A stretch of 64,000 nucleotides of DNA from Diphasiastrum complanatum (taxonomy: Eukaryota; Streptophyta; Lycopodiopsida; Lycopodiales; Lycopodiaceae): the NCBI GenBank assembly GCA_029204225.1, contig CM055112.1, positions 1,495,314 through 1,559,313 of the forward strand, given 5' to 3'. The notes under the pieces are model-generated. The model was not told where the DNA came from, did no database searches, and saw only the letters and a list, made by a program, of their open reading frames with translations. The position numbers were made by a program, and so were the translations under genes. Within the stretch, counting starts at the first letter, position 1. Each line of letters starts with the position of its first letter. This document shows positions 21,380 to 32,526 of this stretch, one piece after another.

Positions 21380-23470
21380 TTTTGACACAAAGGAGTCAGT
21401 GGATACACACAATTTTTTTAAGATAACAGACAAGTCGGAAAGGCCGTCGAAATAGGCGAATCTGTAGGATTTGCTATTCCGATGGCTTATTTTCTATTAG
21501 CATGAGGGATGATGAGGATACTGTAGATCCAGAGTTTTTTGCTGTAGATCCAGACTTACAAAGGGTCGGAATGCCTATTGGAATATCACGATCTGTGGGA
21601 TTTGTTAAATTAGCAGCTATTCCGATGTCAAATCCTCTATTCATCAACTGGATATCCAATTTTTTGGTGCATATACAAGATTCCATATGATCTTTATTGT
21701 TCTTTGTGTAAAATTAGATTGTTGGAATTATTTTTTTGTGGTAACAAACTTAACAAACTACAATACTGGTTTTTGTTTTGCATTAGAGAAAATTTGAGCA
21801 CAAAAGAGGCCTTTCAAAAAGATATTTTTTATTTTTTTGCTCAAAAGTTTTTTCCACATGGACCAATTGAAACACTCAAATTTGAAATCTACGTAACGTA
21901 GCTCTTTATATTGATATTTTTTTCCTTTTAAAAGAATTGTAATTTTGAGTCGGGGTGTAACCCATAAAGAAGCCATTTTATCTGTAGTAATGCAACTCAG
22001 CAAAAACACAGTATAACTTTCAAACGGCAGCTCGGATTGAGACGATTGCAGTGCATCAGAAAGCCCTCAACAAGAGCTTTTCAATGACACCCAACATGAC
22101 CTAGTTCCGAACTACGGTGAAAAAGTTATGGCCAGTCAAAGTTTTGATCGGTCACCACTTGGTCAACCTGATATCTATTTCAAGTGTAGTTGATCAAGTG
22201 TTGACCAACCATAACTCCTTCACCGTAGCTCAAAATTGGGTCATGTTGGGTGTCGTTGAAAAGCTCTTGTTGAGGGCTTTCAAATGGCACCGTAATCGTC
22301 TAATCTGAGATGTCGTTCAAAAGTTATGATTTTTTTCAGTCACAGACTACACTATGCACATAATAGCTAACCAACGAAGTATGTGTGGGCAGGACTACGG
22401 GTAGAAAAAGATTTTATTTCAGTATTTTATATTGCCAAAATATTGTCATCCTACGTGACCATCCTTACAGAGCCTTTCCAAGGCCAAAGTTTTTCTAATG
22501 CATTTTTCATTATTGATTTCTAGGTCGATCACCATCAGAACAGTTGAGGCGCACATTTTGAAGCAGATCTTAGATACTAACAGGGTCGGAATACACGATG
22601 TTGTTTTGAATAGTGTACCAATGTCTATTCCGACGGCTATTCTGACCTCTCCTTGCATTTTTTTTGAGCTTTCAAATGACAAATCTGTGAATTTTATGAT
22701 AAATTTGAAAATCTTATGTTTTGTTTTTTAGTAGAATCTTCAATTGTGATGAGTAGTTCTATGATTTTCCCATAAGGCAATAGTTGTATGAGTTTTTGTT
22801 ATGAAATTATTTTGTAGGTTTGTATGTTGATTTTTTGGCTCAAACACCATCCAAGCAGCTTACCAACACAATTAATAACAAGTCCAGGTACTTGCATAGT
22901 TTTGTAACAATCTGTCTCCTATTTTTTGTTGAAGATCCACATTCTGTAGTGTAAGACTACATTCAATTTTATTTACATCAACTGGGGTGGGAATCAGTGG
23001 AGGTTGGAACAGACCTCGAAATATGTAGATCAATTTAAGACAACATACCATACTTATTCCCAGGTGCATTCTGACCTCTGCTCATAAATTTTTACATCTC
23101 AGAAACAGATTTCCGATACACATTAGCAAGTTGTGCCTAAACAATGCTTGATTGTTACCACCTCATAAATGCTAGATTGTATACCTCTGCTCATAAATTT
23201 TTACATAAATCTTTGTCTCCTATTTTTGTTGTAGATGCATGTTTTGTAGTGTGGGACTACATTCAATTTTATTTTACATTAGGATTTATGATAATATATC
23301 TACACATTTTAAAAACAAATCTATACTTTTATTGATGAATCTGTTAATAATGGGTGGGAATTAGTGGAGGTCAATATAGACCTCGGAATATGTGGATTTG
23401 TTTAAGGCAGTATACCATCTCTTATTCCGCTAACTCTACCCAAAATCCACCTAAGAACACTCTAAAAAAG
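21380..23470. repeat. Region of dispersed gtcggaat / attccgac repeats
   Basis: Short related blocks recur in both senses: near 21435-21485 (gtcgaaataggcgaatctgt, then gctattccgatgg), 21550-21630, 22580-22650 (ggtcggaatacacgatg, then attccgacggctattctgacc), 22985-23075 and 23350-23435. The last two share tgggaatcagtggaggtt/tgggaattagtggaggtc, then acctcgaaatatgt or acctcggaatatgtg. No gene runs through. It may be the eroded interior of a mobile element with subterminal repeats. A separate foldback lies inside it. Confidence 0.5.
22013..22327. repeat. Foldback with 122-bp arms
   Basis: The left arm (22013-22134) and right arm (22206-22327) are inverted copies across about 71 bp of spacer. Both arms contain agccctcaacaagagctttt (in the right arm as its reverse complement), and each outer end is ataactttt-like. 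Mismatches are few. A transcript would fold into a long hairpin. A partial single-arm copy lies near 52905-52955. Confidence 0.85.
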
Positions 23471-23522
23471 CAAAAACAACAAAAAAAACAACTAAAAAAA
23501 CAACTAAACTAGTTAGTGAAAT

Positions 23523-24284
23523 CTATCCCTGGCAACGGGGCCACTGTAAAGTGTGTAGATAAAGTCGTGAGCAGCCCTTCTGCCTGCAAAGAGGGTTAGC
23601 TCACTGGATAGGTACCTAACTATGCCAAGATGCTACTTTTAGATGCTTCCTACTTTTCCCTTATCACTACCACCTTTTAACACTACCCCTTCCTATACTA
23701 ACCACACATACATCATGATTTAGAGTGCAAGAAGAGAGATAGAAGAATAGAGAAGAAAAGTAGAGCAAGAGATGGAGAGAGAAAGTGAGAGGGGGGGTTA
23801 GCTCATTTGCTCATTTTGCCTACTAATGGAGAAACATTAACAATGCAAACAAAAAACATGTAAGCTAGGAAGCAAAAGCAAACACAACAAGAACATTAGC
23901 AAGTAGTGAATAGCAAATGAGAATGCTTCTCTCTAAAATGGTAGAGTTTCCTCCTCCTCATTAAGCATGGAAAATAAGATAAAAAATGGTGTCTTTTTAT
24001 GAATGGGGAAGGCCCTTGCCCGTTAATCCTAGTGGTTACTCCTAATAATATGGGCTCTAATCCACATGATTCACTTTGGGTCCAATCCAATCCAAGGATC
24101 CTAAAAATGTACATTGGAAATCACATGCTACATGTGAGTTTCACTTTGGACTCAACTTTTTAAGTTGTCTAAGTTTATTAACTTGACATTGTGGCCTCAA
24201 GTTTTATTGAATCGATAATAGGGCCCAAGTCTTTTATTCTAACCAACTTTATTTATTTACAATATGTTGGGAATACCCCTAACA
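23523..24284 (-). mobile_element. Gypsy LTR with primer site, minus orientation
   Basis: On the minus strand the segment at 24284-23545 starts TGTTAGGGGTATTCC and ends in CA, about 740 bp. It is followed by TGGCCCCGTTGCCAGGGATAG, a variant of the TGGCGCCGTTGCC primer site common in plant Ty3/gypsy (Tat/Athila-type) elements. Beyond about 90 bp of leader the interior is lost. No partner LTR was found in the window. Boundaries are from the TG/CA rule only. Confidence 0.6.
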
Positions 24285-25519
24285 TACTTTCCATAACCAA
24301 AAAAAAGATCTTATAGATGGTACTCATTGTGTTCAAGACAATAATTCCATTAATGATGCACAAATTTAAATGGGTAGGCTCAGCACATTTTGACAATGTA
24401 ATGCTAAGTTCATGAATTGACAAGTCAAATGAGAATTTTAGTAATAGTGAGCTGATGGGTCCAAGGTATTCACAACGACCAATAATGGTCTATGCATTTC
24501 GTATCGGGATGACATGGCATCAATTTTCCAAGCGCAAGTTAGCAATCAATGGCTAGTGGATCAAAGTCATCAACACAATAGGGATGAATAACTATCTTCC
24601 CAACAATGATCAAGTTTTTTAGGCTTCGAACTCCCAGTAGACGCACCATTGTTTGCGTCTGACGGGTCCAATAATGCTCAACAATGCAGGGTTTAGGTGG
24701 AATTCATGACTAATGGATCAGTTTCATCAGATTGGTGTATAAACTCTTTTCAACCAATGCCAAGTAGGTACTTTCGAAATGATATTTCTTTAACAAGTTC
24801 TGCATTCCCAGCAGAAGAACCAATGTTGGCTGGATTTTCCATTGAGGGATTGTCCCGTTGGAAGGCCTTCAATAGGGGAAGGCACACACTACCCTTACGA
24901 GAGTGACCAGGGCAACGCCGCTTCCAATCCTGGGGCCGTCAATCACCCCGTACTGCCAGGTCAATGAGAGTTTTCTAGGTTTTTAGAGGTATGATCGTTG
25001 GGAGAGGACATGACTATTCAATTTACTACTCGACTTTAATTCTTATATTCTTGGTCTATAAAATAATGCTAGGTACTGTGTGCTTGAGTATGATCTTCAA
25101 AGTTAACTTGAGAAATATTCTCCCTGCCAAAGGCACATTGCAGGATTTCTAATTTCAAATAAGATTATGTCAAAGAGCTCCTATCCATTCTATGGGTTGA
25201 GGTCTAATCCACTCTTGGCACACGAAATACTCTGATACAAATGATTTCTTCCTTTTATGGTAATACACTCTCCTAGTTTGACCGGGTTCCATAACATTCG
25301 ATAGTTCTTAGCTATCCCACACAATCTTTATCGAGGATCAGTTCATCGACATCAAACGCAAAGGCATTGTTCCAGGAGAACCTTCAACATCTGCCATTAA
25401 CATGTCAATTTCAGCTTTAGGATCAAGCATGTCCATCGTCGATCCACTATACGACATCAAGTCAGATGAAGATGTTGCTGCTACCCAACAACAAGTCCCA
25501 TAAATGGTTTATCAGTCAA
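24285..25519. other. Unassigned stretch before a copia relic
   Basis: Only short frames. One (24697-24906 plus, NGSVSSDWCINSFQPMPSRY) is open but unrecognised. Part of the right end could be eroded copia sequence upstream of the RT relic. Confidence 0.3.
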
Positions 25520-26458
25520 TTCTTCTAAGAAGATTAAGCCGAGTGCACACACAGCCCACAAGGTATACTCTTGAGTCTGTCTGTCTTTTGATACAGAAAC
25601 CGATGACAGTCAAAGAGGCACTTAGCCAATCAAACTCTGATCTCTAAAGAGAAGCCATGGATAGAGAATATTCCTCTTTGATCAAGAACCAGACGTGGTC
25701 ATTAGTTGAAGCTCCTGTTGGCTGCAATATCATCAATTGCAAATGGATCTTTAGCATCAAGTATAATGCCAATGGAGCAATTGATCAAAGGAAGGCAAGA
25801 CTGATTGCACAAGGATTCACTCAGATCCCCAACGTTGACTACAATGAAACTCTCAGTCCAGTAGTCAAGCATTCATAAATTTGAGCCCTCATATCGTATG
25901 CTGCAGTAGCTGACCTTGAAGTGTATCAACTCGATGTACAAACAACTTATCTGAATGGAATTATATAAGAAGACATCTACATGATCCAGCTCGAAGGATA
26001 TATTCTGGAAGGTATGAAGAATCATGTCTATAAATTCCATAAGGCACTTTATAGCTTGAAATAGTCTGCCAAAGCTTGGTTTCAAAGGATCAACACGTTC
26101 CTCATCCAACAAGGTTTCCAACCAAGCATTGTTGATTGCAACGTCTATTCCAAATCGGTGCAACAATCCTTCATTATCATCACCTTATACGTGGATTATA
26201 CATTTCTTTTCAGCAACAATACCAATCTGGTTAAGGACGCTAAACAGATGCAATTTTGTAAGTTCGACATGACTGACCTAGGTGAAGATCACTTCTATTT
26301 GGACATTCAAATATATTGAGACAGAGTGAGATGATTGATTTATATCACTCAACAAAGGTACCTTCACAATGTTCTTAACAGATATAATCTGATGAGCTAT
26401 AATTCAGCTCACTCTCTGATACCAATATAAAGTCCTCAATCCAAGGATCATATTCTAA
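25520..26458 (+). pseudogene. Copia reverse transcriptase relic
   Basis: Begins with the typical linker LRRLSRVHTQPTRYT, then RT blocks CKWIFSIKYNANGAIDQRKA, VYQLDVQTTYLNG, EDIYMIQLEGY, LYSLK(stop)SAKAWFQR and LYVDYTFLFS. In the last block the catalytic YVDD is changed to YVDY. Several in-frame stops (TAA, TAG, TGA). The element's LTRs are not visible nearby. Non-functional. Confidence 0.85.
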
Positions 26459-26842
26459 GCATGCCAGTCACAAGCAACAACAAGGGAACCTGATGGTGGA
26501 CAGACCAACCCAACCAACCTAGATCGAACGGATCTAGCCCCCGAGCTATGGATCATTCACAAAGAGGAGTATGGCATCACACCACTAGCATCCTGCCACT
26601 GGTCGTGCTATCAAGCATACACTAGTGAGAGCCCAACAGGTATACTTATACCCTCCAAGGCCCATGCACCACTAGTAGTGCACTGTGACACCTCACTCGA
26701 CACCTTTGCAGCCTATCTAGGCCATGTCATCCAGTTCCCCAATGACTCATTGATAGACCTATACAAAATCACCATCAAGTATTTTAGGCCGACAACCATT
26801 AATTATGACCATGTACACATAAGGGCCCCAATTCCCTTATAG
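26459..26842 (+). CDS. 128-codon open frame without an early ATG, unknown
   Basis: Open from a TAA at 26456 to a TAG at 26840. It reads like real protein: ELWIIHKEEYGITPLASCHW, PLVVHCDTSLDTFAAYLGHV and LIDLYKITIKYFRPTTINYD. It follows the copia RT relic directly and has no start codon near its beginning, so it is probably an exon or a piece of an element. The family is not recognised. Confidence 0.35.
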   Translation, partial: ACQSQATTREPDGGQTNPTNLDRTDLAPELWIIHKEEYGITPLASCHWSCYQAYTSESPTGILIPSKAHAPLVVHCDTSLDTFAAYLGHVIQFPNDSLIDLYKITIKYFRPTTINYDHVHIRAPIPL

Positions 26843-27318
26843 TCACAATTAATTTACGGGTTGTTGGTCTACCGGTCCCTAGCATGGACACGCTACCCGA
26901 GACCAGTCATGGGCATGAAAGAGGGGGTGCGCCAAATCATACCAAAACTATAGGTGAAGCTCGGCAGACAAAAACTTGGATGGCTCAAGTATTAGAATTT
27001 AGCAATTTTCACATGGTTTTTTTGATGTATTTGACATCTATGTGGATTCACACATGTGAGGACCTGTCCACACATGTGAAATGACACTTGTAATATTCAG
27101 ATCCATTTTGATTAGCTTTCATTTGAGTCAAACATGACATCTCCTAAATTATAGGAGTTTGGTCCTAGATTGCAGGAATCTAGAAGGTCAACACAAACCG
27201 CCAAACAATGGATGATGTGACAAACTTGATAGATCTTATCCAAAGTGAATATGGATAAGTAAAATGAGCTGTCCCACACGTGCTAGATCCAGCTTAGAGA
27301 GAGATTATGGTGATTGTG

Positions 27319-27971
27319 TGTGAAAAACTCAGATCCAAAAGATGCTAAAGTTTCATAAAGATCTTGGCCATGGAAGTTATGCACATCTAGATTGAAAAAA
27401 TGATAGAAATTGTGATGTTAAGCATACTAAACATCAACTAAACATCAAGATCTGATCATAAGCTTCCACAAACAGAAACTTTCTGTCCCTGTCCGTACTT
27501 CAGAGCCTACAACCTGCATTTCACACGTGTGAAGCCATAGCAACAAAGAAATCACAATTCTAGTGGCTAGAATGCAAGATATGAACAAAAAAGTGAGAGA
27601 GAAGAAGATGGATCTTCAAAGAGCATAACATTCATTCAATAGAATGAAAATGAGATATGTACATACTCGTGGAGATGGCTATTTATAGCAGCCATAGTGC
27701 CTCTTGGCCACTTGTCTTATGATAGGCTAAAATTGGGGTCCAATAGGATTCACCCATCTACCTAGAAATTTGGTCAAATAGGAATGCACCAAATTATGAG
27801 CCAATAGAAGAGCTCCACACTCGACCTCCTCTAATTAATGTGACCTCAAAAGTAGTGTACACATACTTTGGGCCTCTACATACATGTATGAACCTATCTC
27901 TAACTTTTATTTGGCCATAGGCCTACAAAATCTCAAGTTAGGAAAATACTACTAGTTGACAATTTTTCACA
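27319..27971 (-). repeat. 3' LTR of the intact copia
   Basis: Starts tgtgaaaaactc and ends tttttcaca on the plus strand, with 9-bp inverted ends. Contains the palindrome ttcacacgtgtgaa near 27520-27533. The gag-pol stop codon lies inside its outermost bases. Confidence 0.95.
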
Positions 27972-30900
27972 CTCCCTCTTCAACTAGTTTTAGCATAGAT
28001 TTAGAAAGTACACCAAGACTTGTTCTATGCTTGAAAAATAAGTCCTTTCCCAATGCTTTGGTAAAGATATCAGCCACACATTCCTTTGATGGGACATGTT
28101 CAAGCTTGATCTCTTTTGCCAACACTTGTTCTCTCACAAAATGGTAAGCCACCTCGATATGTTTGCTCCTTGCATGGAAAACCGGATTGCTTGCTAGACT
28201 TTGGGCTGAAAGGTTGTCACAAAAGATGATTGGACTCTCTGAAAAATCCAGCAAATGAAGCTCCATAATCATCCTCTTGATCCACACCATCTCCTTTGTG
28301 CATGATGTCAAAGCTTTGTACTCGGCCTCACTAGAAGAAAGTGATATAGTTGCTTGTTTCTTCGACATCCATGAGATAGCTCCATCACCTATGAAAATAG
28401 CATGTGCATTTATGGATTTTCTATCCATAAGGTCTCCTGCAAAATCTGAATCTGAAAAACCAAATAAGTTAGGTGATGAGCCTCTATAAACAATGCCAAA
28501 ATCTTTTGTTCCCGAGATGTATCTCAAGATCCTCTTTCCTAGTTTCCAATGTTCTATGCTAGGATCTTGCATGAATTGGCTTAATCTACCAACACAATAA
28601 GATAAATCAGGTCTTGTGATGGTTAGATATATAAGAGAACCTATTAGCTTCCTATAGAGAGTAATGTCCTCGAAGGATCTTTCATTACCTCTTATAGTTA
28701 GCTTTACATGTGATTCCATAGGTGTATCAATAGGATTTGCATCTACCATATGAAATCTATTGAGAATAGAAATAGCATACTTCTCTTGTGAAATAAAAGT
28801 GATTTGAGAAGTTCTAATTACTTCTATTCCTAAGATATAGCTCAAAAGACCAAGATCATGCACTTCAAATTCCTTTTTTAGTGCTTTCTTGATATCTTCT
28901 ATATCTTCCTTGTTCCCTCCACTTAAAATAATGTCATCCACATAAATTAGAAGGATTGTAACATCATTAGCACTAATTCTAAAGTAAAGTGAATGATCAT
29001 ACTCACTCATAGTGAAGTTTTGAGAAAGTAGAAAAGAGTTAAGCCTAGCATACCAACTCCTTGGTGCTTGCTTAAGACCATACAAACTTTTTTGTAGAAA
29101 ACACACATGATTAGGCTTGCTATGAGAAACATAGCTCTCGGGTTGCTCCATGTAGACTTCCTCTTCAAGATCACCATTCAAGAAAGCATTAGAAATGTCT
29201 AATTGCCAAAGATCCCATCCATAAAGAGTTGCAAGGGAAATGATTACTCTTATGCTCACCATCTTTGCCACGGGTGCAAAGGTTTCCTCATAGTCAATGC
29301 CATGCTCTTGAGCATAACCTTTAGCCACCAACCTTGCCTTGAACTTGTTGATAGATCCATCTTGATTTGTCTTTACCTTGAAGATCCATTTGCATCCAAT
29401 TGCACTTTTGCCCTTTGGAAGCTCCACCAATCTCCATGTGTTGTTCTTCATAAGTGCTTCAAACTCAAGATCCATTGCTTGGATCCATTCCTCTTTTTGC
29501 CTTGCTTCATCTACACATGAAGGTACATCAAAAGAAGTTAGGAAAGCATAGTTGGATCCATCCACCACTTGCTTACCTTTGCCATCATAAGTGAGCCTTG
29601 AGGGTTTCACTTTATGCCTTGGAGTTCTCCTTGGAATTTGACTTGAAGAGGCTTCTTCAACATCCACATCCAATGTGTCATCAACTCCATTGTCATCAAG
29701 CACATTAGTTGCAACAACACCATCATCACTTGAAACAACTTTTGGAATGTTACTTTCATCAAAAATGACATCCCTACTTGTGAACACTTTCTTGATTGAA
29801 GGAACATAAATCCTATATGCTTTGCTTACTTCACTATAACCAACAAAAATGCCCTTTCTTGAAGATGGATCCTCCTTAGTTCTATCATCAAGAGTAATGT
29901 TGAAGTAGCAAATGCATCCAAAAGTTCTTAGAAACTTGACATTAGGCTTCATACCAAACAAAGCTTCAAAAGGGGTTTTTCCTTCCAATACAACACTTGG
30001 CCATCTATTGCATAGGAAATTTGCACACAACAAAGCATCACTCCAAAAAGGTTTAGGAAGATTAGCATTCAATCTCATTGCCTTTGCACTCTCACACAAG
30101 GTTCTATTCTTCCTCTCGGCCACTCCATTTTGTTGTGGTGTTCTTGGACATGTGTACTCCCTCTTGATCCCATGCTCATCGCAAAAGGCTTTGAATTTGT
30201 TAGAAATGTATTCACCACCATTGTCGCTCCTCAAGCATTTGATTTTGGTTGTAAATTGAGTCTCAATAGCAACTTTGAACTTGACAAACACATCAAACAC
30301 CTCATCCTTGCTCTTTAGTAGATAAACCCAACAAAATCTACTAAAATCATCAATGAAAGTTACATACATCTTAGCACCTCCATTGCTAATTGTAGTAACA
30401 CCATGAATATCCGAATGCAAGAGAGAAAAAGGCATCTTAGATCTAGATATAGATCTAGTATATGGCAATCTATGTGATTTAGACAAAGCACATTCTTCAC
30501 AAACATGATTCAAGCAAGTAAGAGACTTGGGAAGTCCCCTTACTACCTCCTTTTTGGCTATTACCTCCAAGGCCTTGTAGTTGAGATGTCCCATCCTTTT
30601 ATGCCATACCTCTTGAATTGACATTTGTTCATTTGCCATGCATCCAACTTGGTTAGCAACAACACATGCATCAAGCTTGAACAATTTCCCTTGCCTTTTC
30701 CCTTTTGCAATGATACTACACCCCTTTTTGATCAAGCAAGCATCACCATCAAACTCAACTTTGAATCCTTTGTCAAGCATTTGGCTTACACTAAGTAAGT
30801 TCTTGGTAATGGATGGAATGAGCAAAACATCTTTCAATTCTATATTCCTATTTGTAGAAAGTGAAATAGGAATTGTGCCAATCCCCTTGATTGCACACTC

Positions 30901-31917
30901 ACCATCATTTGCGGTATAGATTACCTTCCTATCACCATCAAATGCCATTAAAGATGAAAAATACTCTTTATGATATGTCATATGAGAAGTGGCTCCACTA
31001 TCAATCCACCAAGGATCAATGTCTCCATGATTAGCCAACAAGCAAGATGACATAACAAAAGCATCATTTGAAAGAAGCTCATCCCCACCCTCATCAATAG
31101 TTAGATTGGTTTGCTTTTCCCCTTGATCCCTCTTTTTCTTGAAACAATCACTAGCAAAATGCCCTTTGACTCCACAATAGAAACATTTTAGCTTAGATCT
31201 ATCCTTCTTTTTGCCAAAAGTAGAGTGCTCACCTTGGTCTTGCCCTTTAGACCAATTGCTTTTACCTTTGCCCTTGAACTTGCCTTTAGAGAACATTGCC
31301 TCCTCTTCTCCTCCTTGAGATGTAGAAGATGCTCCCACTCTTGCTTGCAACCTGAATTCTTCAGCCAACAAGACCTCTTGCAAGTCTCCAACACTTGGTA
31401 AACATTTTTGGATAGCATAACTTTGAACAAGATTAGCATGATCATCCAACAAGCCATTGAGAATCACTTGAACAAGCTCCTCATTATTTATGCCATCATT
31501 AATGCATGCTAACTCATCATTCAATGCTTTAACTCTCAAAACAAAAGCATGTCCACTCTCACTCTTCTTTTGCATACAAGAAAAGATTTGCCTTCTTAAA
31601 GTCAACACTCTAGAAGTAGACTTGGATTCATAAACCTTCTTCAAGGCTTCCCAAGCTTCACTAGATGATGTGCACTTACCAACCTCTTTGATAAGCTCAT
31701 TTGTCACATTCATCTTGATCATGTGAAGGGCTTTCTTTGCCCTCTTGTCATACCTCAATTGTTCTTGAGGTGCCAAAGGTCTCTCCTCCACACCTACAAC
31801 AATATCCATCAACTCATTCATCTCAAGCAAAGACTCCATCCTTACTTTCCAAGTAGAATAGTTGAGGGAGGTAAGCCTATCATTGCTTTCCAACATGTAG
31901 CCTCCATTTGTAGCCAT
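27967..31917 (-). CDS. Copia gag-pol polyprotein, full length
   Basis: 1316 codons from the ATG at 31917. Residues 1-200 are copia-type Gag, with a CCHC knuckle CFYCGVKGHFASDC at 245-258. Protease WIDSGAT is at 304-310. The integrase zinc region is WHKRMGH (438-444) with CLNHVCEEC (478-486); its core has D503, D565 and E601, the canonical D,D35E spacing, and GKTPFEALFGMKPN follows. RT spans about 830-1080 with QLDISNAFLNGD, LYGLKQAPRSWY and YVDD at 992-995. RNase H spans about 1155-1290 with SDSDFAGD, SLSSSEAEY (E1197), FCDN and ADIFTKAL. The stop TGA lies 5 bp into the 3' LTR, so the polypurine tract is translated (EEGV). It makes the virus-like particle, matures it, copies RNA to DNA and integrates it. 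No disabling change was seen. Confidence 0.96.
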   Translation of the reverse strand: MATNGGYMLESNDRLTSLNYSTWKVRMESLLEMNELMDIVVGVEERPLAPQEQLRYDKRAKKALHMIKMNVTNELIKEVGKCTSSSEAWEALKKVYESKSTSRVLTLRRQIFSCMQKKSESGHAFVLRVKALNDELACINDGINNEELVQVILNGLLDDHANLVQSYAIQKCLPSVGDLQEVLLAEEFRLQARVGASSTSQGGEEEAMFSKGKFKGKGKSNWSKGQDQGEHSTFGKKKDRSKLKCFYCGVKGHFASDCFKKKRDQGEKQTNLTIDEGGDELLSNDAFVMSSCLLANHGDIDPWWIDSGATSHMTYHKEYFSSLMAFDGDRKVIYTANDGECAIKGIGTIPISLSTNRNIELKDVLLIPSITKNLLSVSQMLDKGFKVEFDGDACLIKKGCSIIAKGKRQGKLFKLDACVVANQVGCMANEQMSIQEVWHKRMGHLNYKALEVIAKKEVVRGLPKSLTCLNHVCEECALSKSHRLPYTRSISRSKMPFSLLHSDIHGVTTISNGGAKMYVTFIDDFSRFCWVYLLKSKDEVFDVFVKFKVAIETQFTTKIKCLRSDNGGEYISNKFKAFCDEHGIKREYTCPRTPQQNGVAERKNRTLCESAKAMRLNANLPKPFWSDALLCANFLCNRWPSVVLEGKTPFEALFGMKPNVKFLRTFGCICYFNITLDDRTKEDPSSRKGIFVGYSEVSKAYRIYVPSIKKVFTSRDVIFDESNIPKVVSSDDGVVATNVLDDNGVDDTLDVDVEEASSSQIPRRTPRHKVKPSRLTYDGKGKQVVDGSNYAFLTSFDVPSCVDEARQKEEWIQAMDLEFEALMKNNTWRLVELPKGKSAIGCKWIFKVKTNQDGSINKFKARLVAKGYAQEHGIDYEETFAPVAKMVSIRVIISLATLYGWDLWQLDISNAFLNGDLEEEVYMEQPESYVSHSKPNHVCFLQKSLYGLKQAPRSWYARLNSFLLSQNFTMSEYDHSLYFRISANDVTILLIYVDDIILSGGNKEDIEDIKKALKKEFEVHDLGLLSYILGIEVIRTSQITFISQEKYAISILNRFHMVDANPIDTPMESHVKLTIRGNERSFEDITLYRKLIGSLIYLTITRPDLSYCVGRLSQFMQDPSIEHWKLGKRILRYISGTKDFGIVYRGSSPNLFGFSDSDFAGDLMDRKSINAHAIFIGDGAISWMSKKQATISLSSSEAEYKALTSCTKEMVWIKRMIMELHLLDFSESPIIFCDNLSAQSLASNPVFHARSKHIEVAYHFVREQVLAKEIKLEHVPSKECVADIFTKALGKDLFFKHRTSLGVLSKSMLKLVEEGV
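27972..27984 (-). other. Polypurine tract
   Basis: On the minus strand GAAGAGGGAG immediately precedes the 3' LTR. It primes plus-strand DNA synthesis and also encodes the last residues of Pol. Confidence 0.85.
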
Positions 31918-32513
31918 GTTGCAATGATTGATCTCTGATCTTTGACCTGTTCCAATGCACTAAGCACTCTCTTGAATCAACAAATGAAACACAAGAAGAA
32001 ATCACAAAGATTTGGAACCTAAAACCTTACTTTTTCTCTCTTTTCCTCACTTTTTCCTCAATTTTAGCCACTAGTTTTATGATTTCTTGATCAAACCAAG
32101 ACCAAACCTCAATATACTTGCTTTTCCCTCACTCCTAAGATTGAAATACACTCTTGAATCATTCAGCAAACTGAAAATCAGAGGGTTACATCAATTTTGA
32201 AGTTTTTGACATGAAGAAGCAAGAAATTGAATCAAAAAACTATATGCTAGAATGGAAAACTAATAGGATCTTGTTGGATCTTGCATCTCCCTCTTTCCAA
32301 AACAAATTTTGTCTCCTTATTCTGATAAGTACAGAGGGAATTCGCCCTACTTCAATTGAAATGCATACAAATGATGTTTTGATCACAAAGATCCAATTTC
32401 TACACATAAATCAACAAGATTTTTAGCTAGAAACTTGATTGGAATGCTACAAAAGCAAACTCGCCCACAAATCTCTTCTAAATCTGGCAAAACCTGCACA
32501 TTTGGCCGCCTAA
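31918..32513 (-). other. Leader between primer site and gag
   Basis: About 600 bp of untranslated leader. No separate gene; presumably contains packaging and dimerisation signals, which cannot be recognised by eye. Confidence 0.6.
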
Positions 32514-32526
32514 TGCTCTGATACCA
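32514..32526 (-). other. tRNA-iMet primer-binding site of the intact copia
   Basis: On the minus strand TGGTATCAGAGCA directly follows the 5' LTR, complementary to the 3' end of initiator methionine tRNA in the usual plant copia manner. Confidence 0.93.

Noticed and set aside
23580-23620. tRNA-like phrase gttagctcactggatagg
   Set aside because: No acceptor stem or anticodon arm can be built around it, and it lies inside a gypsy LTR.
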